Part shown: positions 24,901 to 33,205 of the stretch, in pieces
How positions within the stretch are numbered: the first letter of the stretch is position 1
Layout of the letters: each line of letters opens with the position of its first letter
Assembly (NCBI GenBank): GCA_031292565.1
Contig: JARLGW010000011.1
Span: 209,256-273,255 of the forward strand
Direction of reading: 5' to 3'
Source of the DNA: Paludibacteraceae bacterium
GTDB lineage: Bacteria > Bacteroidota > Bacteroidia > Bacteroidales > Paludibacteraceae
Length of the DNA stretch: 64,000 nucleotides
Translations under genes and position numbers: made by a program
The notes under the pieces: model-generated
What the model was told of the DNA's origin: nothing
Database searches by the model: none
The model's input: only the letters and a program-made list of their open reading frames with translations

Positions 24901-25261
24901 GGATGAGCTAACGGATTTTGAAAAACGCTTGGAAGACCGTTTCGGAAAACTACCGCAGGAGGTGTTGCAATTGATGACTGCTATCCGTTTGCGTTGGGTA
25001 GCTATACTGCTTGGCTTTGAAAAAGTGGTGCTAAAGAATGAGCGGATGATTGGGTATTTGGTTTCCAACCTAAATTCCAGTTATTATCAGACTAATGTTT
25101 TTGGTGCGGTGCTGGGCTACATGGCTAGCAACCCGCGTATTTGCCAGCTGAAGGAGCAGCATAATCGACGCTCGGTATCTATCAAAAATGTGAAAACGGT
25201 GGATCAAGCGTATGCTATTTTGCAGGACATAAAGCAGATGGAAACGGTGGCTGTGGAATGA
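21902..25261 (+). CDS. mfd: transcription-repair coupling factor
   Basis: 1119 residues, normal family length. Mfd pushes stalled RNA polymerase off damaged DNA and recruits UvrA. Domains in order: UvrB-like N-terminal modules with YGFERVDFVYEPGQFSSRGS near residue 160, the polymerase-interacting RID (QLGDYVTHIDHGVGRFGG near 435), the RecG-like motor with Walker A GDVGFGKTE near 582 and Walker B LLIIDEEQ, MTATPIPRTL, the TRG motif region RNGQVFIVNNRIQNI, and the C-terminal TRCF domain with SDLELMLPTHYIENVSERMS. The only usable start is TTG at 21902, because an in-frame stop lies at 21854. The weak start plus leader hairpin would keep expression low, as suits this protein. Confidence 0.96.
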   Translation: MTLYELFHLYAKHPQVQAVTEILQTSDAGSITVSGLQGSSVSLVLAAVHVKRASTSLFIAEDQESAAYLYNDLVQILGMDEVLFFPSSYKKSFKYGQIDSANEILRTDVLNRLSGSGAGVLVVSYPEAVAEKVITTAALREKILQLTVGECVDTEFIIELLLSYGFERVDFVYEPGQFSSRGSIIDIFSFSNELPFRVDFFGNEVETIRLFDIETQLSTDDRQSVSIVPDIHRDLKSETVSFLHFAPDNTLLLMNDYRFVTDRINQLYDEALVAVNQSENKKSDLHDRLITGDDFLHEMTDFRKLEFVSKACLPDTRTVEFKTAPQPLYHKNFDLVVSSFKEFMQEGYKIYILSDSVKQTDRIQAIFEDKGETLSFMPVLKTLHEGFVDHDISCCFFSDHQLFDRFHKYSLKSDKARSGKVLLTLKELNQFQLGDYVTHIDHGVGRFGGLFKTEVNGKMQEIIKLVYRDEDIIFVSIHNLHRISKYKGKEGEPPKINKLGSGAWEKLKERTKKKVKDIARELIQLYARRKAEQGFAFSPDTYLQQELEASFIYEDTPDQVKATADVKQDMEKQLPMDRLVCGDVGFGKTEVAMRAAFKAATDGKQVAVLVPTTVLATQHFKSFRERLKDFPCRVDYLSRARKPADVKAILHDLHEGKIDILIGTHKLVGKEVKFKDLGLLIIDEEQKFGVSVKEKLKSLKVNVDTLTMTATPIPRTLQFSLLGARDLSIINTPPPNRYPVQTEVYPFGEEIIKEAIEREMNRNGQVFIVNNRIQNIYELEALVKKVVPQARVCVGHGQMDAEKLEQIIVDYIDYEYDVLIATTIIESGIDISNANTIIINNAHQFGLSDLHQLRGRVGRSNRKAYCYLLAPPMSVLTPEARRRLQAIETFADLGSGFHIAMQDLDIRGAGNMLGAEQSGFIADLGYETYQKILNEAVHELKDEEFADLYADEIKAKDKEYKFVTDCQLESDLELMLPTHYIENVSERMSLYRELDNLSTEDELTDFEKRLEDRFGKLPQEVLQLMTAIRLRWVAILLGFEKVVLKNERMIGYLVSNLNSSYYQTNVFGAVLGYMASNPRICQLKEQHNRRSVSIKNVKTVDQAYAILQDIKQMETVAVE

Positions 25262-25731
25262 TAGAAGAGATTAAACGCGAAGACACAAGGATGCTAAGAA
25301 ATATTCTTTTAGTTTTTAAATTCTAAGATGTCTTAAAATAAGAAACACAATGACGTTAAGAATCAGATGGTTAAATCTTGCTACTTAGCGTCATTGCGTT
25401 TATAAAAAAAGAAAAAGCTGAAGGCCTGTTGAGAAAACTCCTATTAATAGGATTTGAGACATTGGCTTTCTTTGTAATCTGCCGTGTTACGAAAACAACC
25501 CGAAGGTGCAGCCCGCCATTGAAAACTTAATTTAGAGTCCCGGAATTTTTAACTTGTTGAGTTTTCCAATCTCTGCCATCAGCTTCATACAAATGTAAAC
25601 AAATAAATGGTTCGATCAAACTTTTTACTGCATTATTTTCCCGAAATGTTATTTAACATAATGAATGTCATTTTTGGAAAGTATTCGATAATATAGCAAG
25701 AAAGAATGAAAGCATGGAAATGTTAAAAGCT
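25262..25731. repeat. repeat-rich gap after mfd
   Basis: 25265-25405 holds copies of the cgcgaagacac / gcgtcattgcg type repeat (cacaatgacgttaag pairing with cttagcgtcattgcg). The rest, 25406-25731, carries no intact gene; part of it (25527-25652) looks like a decayed coding remnant on the minus strand. Confidence 0.5.
25527..25652 (-). pseudogene. possible C-terminal remnant of a lost gene (transposase-like?)
   Basis: A 41-codon minus-strand frame without a start codon ends at 25527. It includes AVKSLIEPFICLHLYEADGR and then DWKTQQVKNSGTLN. Composition looks protein-like rather than random, and the sequence beyond its stop is GC-richer than its surroundings, as at the end of an insertion sequence. 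I cannot name the family; the call rests on appearance. Confidence 0.28.
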
Positions 25732-25759
25732 AAAAAAGCCCTTCTATAAGGGCTTTTTT
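25732..25759. terminator. bidirectional terminator beside DUF4301
   Basis: aaaaaagccctt pairs perfectly with aagggctttttt around ctat. It lies 69 bases past the DUF4301 stop on the minus strand and would also stop rightward read-through. Confidence 0.85.
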
Positions 25760-25827
25760 CTATCTGTTATCAGCTAAAGGATTGATTTCTATGAAATAAT
25801 AAGATTCGATATTAGCATCTATTCGGC

Positions 25828-27333
25828 CTATTGATGTTCTTCTCGAAGTAGGTCGTTTACGGTTTTTACAGGGTTAAAGGTCAGAACGGGCACTTCTACA
25901 AAGATAGTGTTCCAGTCGCTCATGGCACCGTTCCATAATCCGGGAAGTTCGAGAGCTTTCAGTTCTTTTCCGTTTTTTGATTTGGAGGAAATAAAGCCTG
26001 TGTTTTTGTCCACGTACAAGGTCAGGTCGAACTTGTTGCCTTTGTAATCTTTGATGCCGCATACTAAATCAACAGGGTTGAAGTGGGTGGCGGTTTTCAT
26101 TATGGTTACAGAACGCTCGTGATTCATGTCTATTTGAGAGCTTTCCAATATTTGCGGAGAGATGCTACCATCTTTGTTTACAATAAGATATGGGCCACCT
26201 CCTGGTTCTCCTTCGTTTTTCACCATGCCGCATACGCGGATAGGGCGGTTGAGCTTTCCTTTTAAATAGGAGATAAGTTCTTGCTTGGAGAAAGTGTTTG
26301 TCCGTTGGTTTTTATTGAATAACTTTTTTTCGCAGAAATCGATAATTTCTTTTAATGATACATCATTAATATTTTCATTATCAAGCTCTTCCAAGTATTT
26401 AAACGACTGTTCCTGCAACGAAACCAAGATGCCTGCAATCAATTTCTTGTAGGTAATGGTGGTTTCTTTCAAGCGGTCGGGCACTACGTTATCAATGTTC
26501 TTGATAAACACGATGTCAGCATCCAAGTCGTTGAGGTTTTCAATTAACGCCCCATGTCCTCCTGGACGGAAAACAGGTTTGCCGTTATCTATAAAGGGTT
26601 CGTTGTTACTATCCGCCGCTATGGTGTCGGTGGATTTCTTTTGTTCTGAAAAGCTTATATTGTATTGAGCATCAAACGCTTTACTGTATTTTTCCAATAC
26701 ATTATCTATGTGGTTGGCAAATAGATCTTTGTGTTCGGTTGAAACAGTGAAATGGATGGTCACTTGTTTCCCTCTTTTAGTATATAGAGCACCTTCTACT
26801 AGATGTTCCTCTACCGGCGTACGGTTTTCCGTTGGATAACGATGGAATTTTAATAACCCTTTAGGCAGATGTCCATAATTTAAACCTCCCTGGTTTAATA
26901 GGTTTGTAATAATTGTTTTAAATTTTTTTTCTTCCAACAATTTTTCCAATGATTTACCGTTTAAATTCATGCAAACGGCATTTAAATCGTTGTAGAAGGC
27001 GAAAGACCTAATTAGTGTAAAAAAATATTTTTCGAACTCCTTTTCAGGTTCATTGTAATCAGCATCTAAAAATTCAAACAAATCTTTGAACATCCGGCTG
27101 GCAGCTCCGGACGCGGGAACAAATTTTATCACCGTATTGTTTTTCGATAAATACGTTTCCCAAGCAGATAGAAAAATATTTTTCTCATTGATTTTAAGTA
27201 TTCCATCTCCAATTTCAGCGGCTTTAGAGATCTTTAAAAATGGAAATCCTGTTTTGAATGCATTAAGTTGTTCTTCTATCTTTTGTGTTGAAATAAAAGG
27301 TGTGGCTAATAGATTCAAATTGCTTGTATTCAT
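25828..27333 (-). CDS. DUF4301 family protein
   Basis: 501 residues. A large cytoplasmic protein typical of Bacteroidota. KFVPASGAASRMFKDLFEFL near residue 75 resembles the glycine-rich nucleotide-binding start of sugar nucleotidyltransferases, and GGHGALIENLNDLDADIVFI followed by KNIDNVVPD near 275 resembles the UTP-sugar site of UDP-glucose pyrophosphorylase-like enzymes. GMVKNEGEPGGGPYLIV near 370 is also conserved-looking. A nucleotidyl-transfer activity is therefore plausible but inferred. No signal peptide. It is a single-gene unit with a strong terminator. Confidence 0.8.
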   Translation of the reverse strand: MNTSNLNLLATPFISTQKIEEQLNAFKTGFPFLKISKAAEIGDGILKINEKNIFLSAWETYLSKNNTVIKFVPASGAASRMFKDLFEFLDADYNEPEKEFEKYFFTLIRSFAFYNDLNAVCMNLNGKSLEKLLEEKKFKTIITNLLNQGGLNYGHLPKGLLKFHRYPTENRTPVEEHLVEGALYTKRGKQVTIHFTVSTEHKDLFANHIDNVLEKYSKAFDAQYNISFSEQKKSTDTIAADSNNEPFIDNGKPVFRPGGHGALIENLNDLDADIVFIKNIDNVVPDRLKETTITYKKLIAGILVSLQEQSFKYLEELDNENINDVSLKEIIDFCEKKLFNKNQRTNTFSKQELISYLKGKLNRPIRVCGMVKNEGEPGGGPYLIVNKDGSISPQILESSQIDMNHERSVTIMKTATHFNPVDLVCGIKDYKGNKFDLTLYVDKNTGFISSKSKNGKELKALELPGLWNGAMSDWNTIFVEVPVLTFNPVKTVNDLLREEHQ

Positions 27334-27702
27334 TCCTATTCAGATTTAAATTTATTTACATTACAAAGAAACTACTTTTTGTCCATTTTTCTTTATTCTT
27401 TAGCTGGATTTTTAATGAAAATGAAGCAATATTCTTTAATAGTTTTTGGATTTTGAGCAACGATTAATAAAATAAATTTTAAGGTGAAAAATGCAATATC
27501 TGATTTCATTTACCTCGTTTTTATAATATTATTAATATATTTGTGACCTGAAAATTAGGTGAAATATGTAAAAATGTAGTGATACATTTCGGATACAACA
27601 CGATGAAGTGTTAAATTATTTATCTAAAATTCTGTAAATCAATCTTATTTTCTTATGAGAAATGAATACTATAATAATTAACTAACCATTAAATTAAAAT
27701 CT
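27334..27702 (+). promoter_or_regulatory. AT-rich control region of the pectin locus
   Basis: 369 bases without a gene between divergent DUF4301 and susC. TATATTTG at 27536-27543 is an exact -7 element on the plus strand and would give a leader of about 155 bases for susC. Such long leaders before susC genes often carry post-transcriptional control; no clear hairpin or operator was identified here. Confidence 0.5.
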
Positions 27703-30700
27703 ATGAAAGAAAAAGCTAGTAAACTTATGAGTTTGAGACGCTCGGTGTTTATGCTTTTATTGTTTGTTTTCAGTGCTTTGCCATTGTTTGCGCAGCAGAA
27801 GGAGATTTCCGGTGTTGTTAAAGACGAGAAGGGTGAAACTGTTATTGGAGCATCAGTAAAAGTGAAAGGTACTGACATTGGTACTGTATCAGACATCAAT
27901 GGCGTATTTACATTAAAAGATCTTCCTGCTGATAAGCAGACGTTGGAAATTTCATACGTGGGTATGGATCCTCAAGAAGTAACCATCAAAGGAGATAAAG
28001 TTGACGTTACAATGAAAGAAAAATCCAAAGAATTGGATGCTGTAGTTGTAACAGGTTATGGATCAACTAAAAAACGTGATTTAGTTACCAGTATTAGTTC
28101 TGTAAGTGCAGAAGACTTGAAAAACGTACCGGTAACATCTGCAGCTGAAGCTTTGGAAGGAAAACTTTCGGGGGTTACTGTTACCCAAACAGAAGGTTCG
28201 CCGGATGCTGCTATGAAAATTCGTGTAAGAGGTGGCGGTTCGCTTACTCAAAATGCAGAACCTTTATATATTGTGGATGGATTTCCAGTATCTGACATCA
28301 GTAATATTTCACCAACAGATATTCAATCGGTTGACGTACTAAAAGATGCATCTGCTACAGCAATTTATGGTGCTCAAGGTGCTAATGGTGTAATTATCAT
28401 TACCACTAAAGATGCAACTCCTGATAAAGATGGTAAATCAAAAATATCTGTAGATTATACAGGATATATCGGTTGGAAAAAAGTTACAAAATCGTTAGAT
28501 GTGTTAAGTGCTGCCGATTATGTGAAGTTGTGTTATGAAAAAGCATACATGATGAATATGAAAACTGCTGGTGCTTATGGAGGAAACTTCATAACTAATG
28601 GTGGATTTGATGAAACTATGGCTACCAATTTTTATAATTATTTTGGCTATAAGGGACATAATAATGGAACTGCATATCCTGATGCTTTTACCTCTTTAAA
28701 TAGTAATTTAAAGGATCTTACAAATTATGTTTCAGCAAGTGTACCAAGTACAGATTGGCAAGATCAAACATTTGGTCGTACCGGATTTGTTTCCAACCAT
28801 AGCATTACAATCTCAGGAGGAAGCAAAACAGCAAACTTTAATGCAAGCTACAATAATGTGTATGATAAAGCTATTTTAGTCGGGTCGGATTATCGTAGAG
28901 ATAATTTAGCTTTGAAAGCTACATTTAGTCCACTACAACCTTTGAAGTTAGGTTTTAGTACTCGTTATTCTGATACAAGAGTTAACGGTTCGGGAACAAA
29001 CTCAGTAAATGATGCCGGGTCCAATTCCGTGTCACGTTTAAGAAACTGTATTGCATATACTCCAATAGCACTTTTAACTCAGATTACAGGTGAATCTGAT
29101 GATGCAAGTAGTTTAGGTAATTTGTACAATCCATTGAGATCTATTGCAGATAACTATCAATACAAACAAGATACACGTTTTAATATTAGCGGCTTTGCAT
29201 CTTATGAATTTATGAAGGGTTTGACTGGTCGTTCCGAAGTCGGTTTTGAATCAGATAATGTAAATACAAATCGTTACTACGGTTTAACTTCCTATTATGC
29301 AAACAACAACCAAATTGTAGGAACTCTAGGTGGAACAGCTGCAATTATAAATACTAAGGATCAGAAAACAAAATTTAGAAATGCCAATACTGTAACATAC
29401 GAAAAACGTATCAACAAAAAGCATAACCTATCGGCTATGGTGGGTGAAGAAATGATTATCAATAAAGAAGAATTATATACATTGGATGGTTTTGGTTATG
29501 ATTCTACTTATACAGGTCAGGATTGTTTCAAACATTTTTCTCAAGGTTCCGGTTATTTAACTTCTAACTACATTGAACCAAAAGATAATCAATTGTCTTT
29601 CTTTGGTAGAGGTAATTACGACTATAAAGGCCGTTACTATGTTACCGGTACCTTACGTGCAGATGGTTCTACTCGTTTTGCAAAAGGCAATCAATGGGGA
29701 CTGTTCCCTTCTTTGGCTGGTGCATGGAGAGCTTCTGATGAGGAATTTATGAAAGGGTTTAAAGAAAAAACAACCTTGTCTAACTTGAAAGTTCGCTTAA
29801 GTTATGGTATGGCTGGTAATAACAATGTTGACTTGGGAGCTTTACAGCAACCTTATTATTCTTTCGTGTCAACAAGTATTTTGACAGGAACTCAAAATGT
29901 GTTAGAATCAAAAAATCCTGATAATGGAAATATTCTTGGAAATGAAAATCTAAAATGGGAAACCACTATTACGCGTGACTTCGGTTTTGATTATGGTTTC
30001 TTGAAAGATCGGATTACGGGTGCTTTTGATATTTATTGGAACAACACCAAGAATTTGATTGTAATGTATAAATTGCCTTATGGGTATGATTATGAATATA
30101 GAAATGTAGGTTCTACTACAAATAAAGGGGCTGAAGCTTCTATCAAAGCTGTTATTTTGGACAAGAGAACTAAAACCCAAAACTATGGACTTGATTTTAG
30201 TTTCAACATCAACGCCAATGTAACAAGAATTAAAGATTTAGGTGGTTTGGATACTATTTATGCCGGAACTAATTGTTTTAGTAACGAAAACATGAACAAT
30301 GGTTCGGAATATATCGTTACCGTAGGTGGTAAAACAGGTGATATCTTTGGTTACAAAGTAGATGGTTACTATACAGCTAATGATTTTACTGCTTATAATA
30401 CAAGTGATGGTACTTGGACGTTAAAATCAGGAGTTCCAGTGATGAATGTTTTTGGTACAGCATCCACAGCATTAGCTGCTCCAGGTATGATCAAGTTTAA
30501 AGATTTGAATGGTGATGGTATCCTTGATTCAAAAGATAGAACTGTAATTGGTAATACACAACCATTGTTTACCGGTGGTTTCTCATTAAACGGTCATTAT
30601 GGTAACTTTGATATTTCGGCAAACTTCAACTATTCTTATGGTAATGATGTGCTGAATATGAATAAAATCGAATCAACTACTCTCACCGATAAAAGTTATA

Positions 30701-31137
30701 TGAGAAACTGTACTGCCGAAGTAGCTTCAGGTAGCAGATATACTTTGTTTACTGATGATGGTGTGTATCTTCCTGCTAAGTATAGCGGATCTGATCTTAT
30801 AAATCAATTAAATAGCTTAAATGCAGGTGCTTCTATTTGGTCTCCTATCATGCCTGGTTATGTAGTGTCTGATTGGGCTGTTGAAGATGGTTCTTTCTTA
30901 CGTTTCTCTTCATTAACTGTAGGATATACTATGCCGTCTAAAATTATCCGCAAATTAAAAATACAGAAACTTCGTTTCTTCGTAACAGCTTCTAATTTGT
31001 GGTTGTGGACTAATTACTCAGGATTTGATCCAGAAGTAGATACTCGTAGTAGCTCGAACCCATTGACTACCGGTGTGGATTATTCTGCATATCCTAAGAG
31101 TAAAGGCTTTAACGTAGGTCTCAATTTATCATTCTAA
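27703..31137 (+). CDS. SusC/RagA-type TonB-dependent glycan transporter
   Basis: 1144 residues. It imports oligosaccharides across the outer membrane with energy from TonB-ExbBD. Signal peptide to about residue 31 (ALPLFAQQ), carboxypeptidase-regulatory-like domain 33-110 (ISGVVKDEKGETVIGASVKV, SDINGVFTLKDLPAD), TonB box/plug from about 118 (VVVTGYGSTKKRDLVTSISS; GLSGVTV-type motif as GKLSGVTVTQ; VLKDASATAIYGAQGANGVI), then the 22-strand barrel ending with FNVGLNLSF. It has no N-terminal STN extension, so it does not signal to an ECF factor. It forms the usual pedal-bin pair with the SusD protein 25 bases downstream. Neighbouring PL1 and CE8 genes point to pectin fragments. Confidence 0.96.
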   Translation: MKEKASKLMSLRRSVFMLLLFVFSALPLFAQQKEISGVVKDEKGETVIGASVKVKGTDIGTVSDINGVFTLKDLPADKQTLEISYVGMDPQEVTIKGDKVDVTMKEKSKELDAVVVTGYGSTKKRDLVTSISSVSAEDLKNVPVTSAAEALEGKLSGVTVTQTEGSPDAAMKIRVRGGGSLTQNAEPLYIVDGFPVSDISNISPTDIQSVDVLKDASATAIYGAQGANGVIIITTKDATPDKDGKSKISVDYTGYIGWKKVTKSLDVLSAADYVKLCYEKAYMMNMKTAGAYGGNFITNGGFDETMATNFYNYFGYKGHNNGTAYPDAFTSLNSNLKDLTNYVSASVPSTDWQDQTFGRTGFVSNHSITISGGSKTANFNASYNNVYDKAILVGSDYRRDNLALKATFSPLQPLKLGFSTRYSDTRVNGSGTNSVNDAGSNSVSRLRNCIAYTPIALLTQITGESDDASSLGNLYNPLRSIADNYQYKQDTRFNISGFASYEFMKGLTGRSEVGFESDNVNTNRYYGLTSYYANNNQIVGTLGGTAAIINTKDQKTKFRNANTVTYEKRINKKHNLSAMVGEEMIINKEELYTLDGFGYDSTYTGQDCFKHFSQGSGYLTSNYIEPKDNQLSFFGRGNYDYKGRYYVTGTLRADGSTRFAKGNQWGLFPSLAGAWRASDEEFMKGFKEKTTLSNLKVRLSYGMAGNNNVDLGALQQPYYSFVSTSILTGTQNVLESKNPDNGNILGNENLKWETTITRDFGFDYGFLKDRITGAFDIYWNNTKNLIVMYKLPYGYDYEYRNVGSTTNKGAEASIKAVILDKRTKTQNYGLDFSFNINANVTRIKDLGGLDTIYAGTNCFSNENMNNGSEYIVTVGGKTGDIFGYKVDGYYTANDFTAYNTSDGTWTLKSGVPVMNVFGTASTALAAPGMIKFKDLNGDGILDSKDRTVIGNTQPLFTGGFSLNGHYGNFDISANFNYSYGNDVLNMNKIESTTLTDKSYMRNCTAEVASGSRYTLFTDDGVYLPAKYSGSDLINQLNSLNAGASIWSPIMPGYVVSDWAVEDGSFLRFSSLTVGYTMPSKIIRKLKIQKLRFFVTASNLWLWTNYSGFDPEVDTRSSSNPLTTGVDYSAYPKSKGFNVGLNLSF

Positions 31138-31162
31138 CGAAATAAAATTAATGCTGTAAAAT

Positions 31163-33079
31163 ATGAAAAAACTGGTAAAATATATATTAATCTTCGCGGG
31201 GCTAATTTCATTAGCTTCGTGTAAAGATTTTTGGGCGACAGATTCTGAGTCGTCATTAACAAGCGAAACCGTATATAAAAGTCAGGCGTTAACAGAACAG
31301 GCTGTACTTGGTATATATGATATTATCGGGGAAGATAAGTCATATCGAAATCGGTTGGCCGGTTCGTATGCAGGTTATAATACCGATATTGAAAAATCCA
31401 CTAAATTAGGCGATTATAGTACTACGTGGACTAACTCTGATGTAGGTAACAGTTATAAAGGTGCTGATTGTTGGGGTTGGTTGTTCAAAGGTGTAGAGCG
31501 CGCAAACCTTTGTATTAACGGGATGGAAGTGTACTCTGATACAACAAAAGCAAAATTTGCATACCTTTTGGCTGAAGCATTAACGATGAGAGCCTTTTTA
31601 TATAACGACATAGTTAAATTGTGGGGAGATGTTCCTTATCGTTTTGAACCGATGACGGATGCTAATAAATATTCACCAAAGGTGGATAGAAACTTAATAT
31701 ATGAACGATTACTTTCTGATTTGGCAAGAGCTGAAAAATTGTTAAATGGAAATTGGAAGGCTTCAGGTACGGTGGAACGTATTAACCTTGCATTTGTTAA
31801 AGGGTTAAGAGCTCGTATTGCCTTGATGTATGCCGGTTACGCTTTGCGTCCTGCACAAGTAGTACAGGGTGGAAGTAGTAGCTATGGAGTTCAGTTAAAT
31901 ATTAAGGATGATGCCAAAAGAAAAGCTTTATATCAAATTGCCATGAATGAATGTGCTGATGTTATGGCTAATAGTGGCAAAAGTTTAGAACCAGTTTATC
32001 AAAATATTTTTTATAAACAATGTCAAGGTACAGTTTCTTATTCTAGTTCCGAATCATTATTTGAATTGCCATTCTCTGATGCACGCGGACAGGTTGTAAA
32101 TTTGTGCGGGCTTAAAACTGATGCTGTTTGTGGTGGCCATTTGAAGAACTATGCTAGCGGACATTCTGCGGGAGGTAATATAACGATACTTCCAGGATAC
32201 TATTATAGCTTTGATCCAGCTGATACAAGACGTGACGTAACCGCGAGTGTTTATAAATGGACTTATTTAAGAGCAGATTCAAGTGATGTAGATGCTGTTA
32301 AGGCTCAATATGGAACCACTCCAATCTTGTGGCAAAAAGTGCAATCAATAGATAAATTGTCATTAGCTAAATGGCGTTTTGAATGGATGGCAAAAACTCC
32401 AACTACATCAACAGCTGATGATGGTGTTAATTTCTGTGTGATGCGTTATGCCGATATTCTGTTAATGTACGCGGAAGCTACAATTGGTGGTATTACCGGG
32501 AATGTTCCTGATGGAGCAGATCCATCCTCAGGTCTTGCTGCGTTAAATCAGATTCGTAGCAGAGCTGGTGTTGCTACATTAGCTTCGTATGACATAAATT
32601 CCATCATAGACGAACGTGCCTTCGAATTTGCCGGTGAAGGTATTCGCAAATACGATTTAATGCGTTGGGGATTGTTGAAAACAAAGATGGATAAAGCAGT
32701 TCAAGATGTTATAACGTATTTGGCAACTACGAATACGAATACATTCCCTATGTCTAAAATATATATTCAGTACACAGCTGATGCAACACTTACGTCAGAT
32801 GGAAGTATCGCATATAAAATCTCAAATATTTACGGAAATAAACCGGGTGAAACAACCAAACCTTCGGGTACTTGGAAATCTAAATCCTTTGTTGGAAATT
32901 TGGATTCAAGCGGAAAACAAATTATAAAAACATTCGTTTATTATACTTATAATAGAAACAATAACGATGCTTCTACTACATCTGCAAATCCTGATTTGAG
33001 ACAATTGTGGCCAATATTCCAAAGTAACATTAATCCAAGTAATGGTTCTTTGTGGAATGATTATGGATATCCAAACTAG
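31163..33079 (+). CDS. SusD/RagB-type surface glycan-binding lipoprotein
   Basis: 638 residues. The lid of the SusC transporter, binding oligosaccharides at the cell surface. Lipoprotein signal residues 1-20 (lipobox SLASC, Cys20). The TPR-containing SusD fold shows in RANLCINGMEVYSDTTKAKF, LLAEALTMRAFLYNDIVKLW and the conserved C-terminal block CVMRYADILLMYAEATIGG, GLAALNQIRSRAGV and IIDERAFEFAGEGIRKYDLM. An extra segment near residues 530-620 before the end is longer than in small SusDs. A terminator follows, so susC-susD form one unit and the PL1 gene another. Confidence 0.95.
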   Translation: MKKLVKYILIFAGLISLASCKDFWATDSESSLTSETVYKSQALTEQAVLGIYDIIGEDKSYRNRLAGSYAGYNTDIEKSTKLGDYSTTWTNSDVGNSYKGADCWGWLFKGVERANLCINGMEVYSDTTKAKFAYLLAEALTMRAFLYNDIVKLWGDVPYRFEPMTDANKYSPKVDRNLIYERLLSDLARAEKLLNGNWKASGTVERINLAFVKGLRARIALMYAGYALRPAQVVQGGSSSYGVQLNIKDDAKRKALYQIAMNECADVMANSGKSLEPVYQNIFYKQCQGTVSYSSSESLFELPFSDARGQVVNLCGLKTDAVCGGHLKNYASGHSAGGNITILPGYYYSFDPADTRRDVTASVYKWTYLRADSSDVDAVKAQYGTTPILWQKVQSIDKLSLAKWRFEWMAKTPTTSTADDGVNFCVMRYADILLMYAEATIGGITGNVPDGADPSSGLAALNQIRSRAGVATLASYDINSIIDERAFEFAGEGIRKYDLMRWGLLKTKMDKAVQDVITYLATTNTNTFPMSKIYIQYTADATLTSDGSIAYKISNIYGNKPGETTKPSGTWKSKSFVGNLDSSGKQIIKTFVYYTYNRNNNDASTTSANPDLRQLWPIFQSNINPSNGSLWNDYGYPN

Positions 33080-33104
33080 AATTTGTTGTTAAATCATTAT
33101 AATT

Positions 33105-33136
33105 AAAAAAGGATGCTTATCTTAGCATCCTTTTTT
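33105..33136 (+). terminator. terminator after susD
   Basis: aaaaaaggatgc and gcatcctttttt pair perfectly over 12 bases with an 8-base loop. The same core, aaaggatgc/gcatccttt, is used by the terminator at 37142. Confidence 0.88.
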
Positions 33137-33205
33137 AATATGTAATAAAATGAATACATATTCGTTATATCATTATGAGAAACTCTATATCTTAATATTG
33201 CAACA

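Noticed and set aside
25406..25520. Rightward 40-codon hydrophobic frame (LLRKLLLIGFETLAFF)
   Set aside because: No start codon context, no terminator, and it overlaps the more protein-like minus-strand remnant and flanking repeat DNA.
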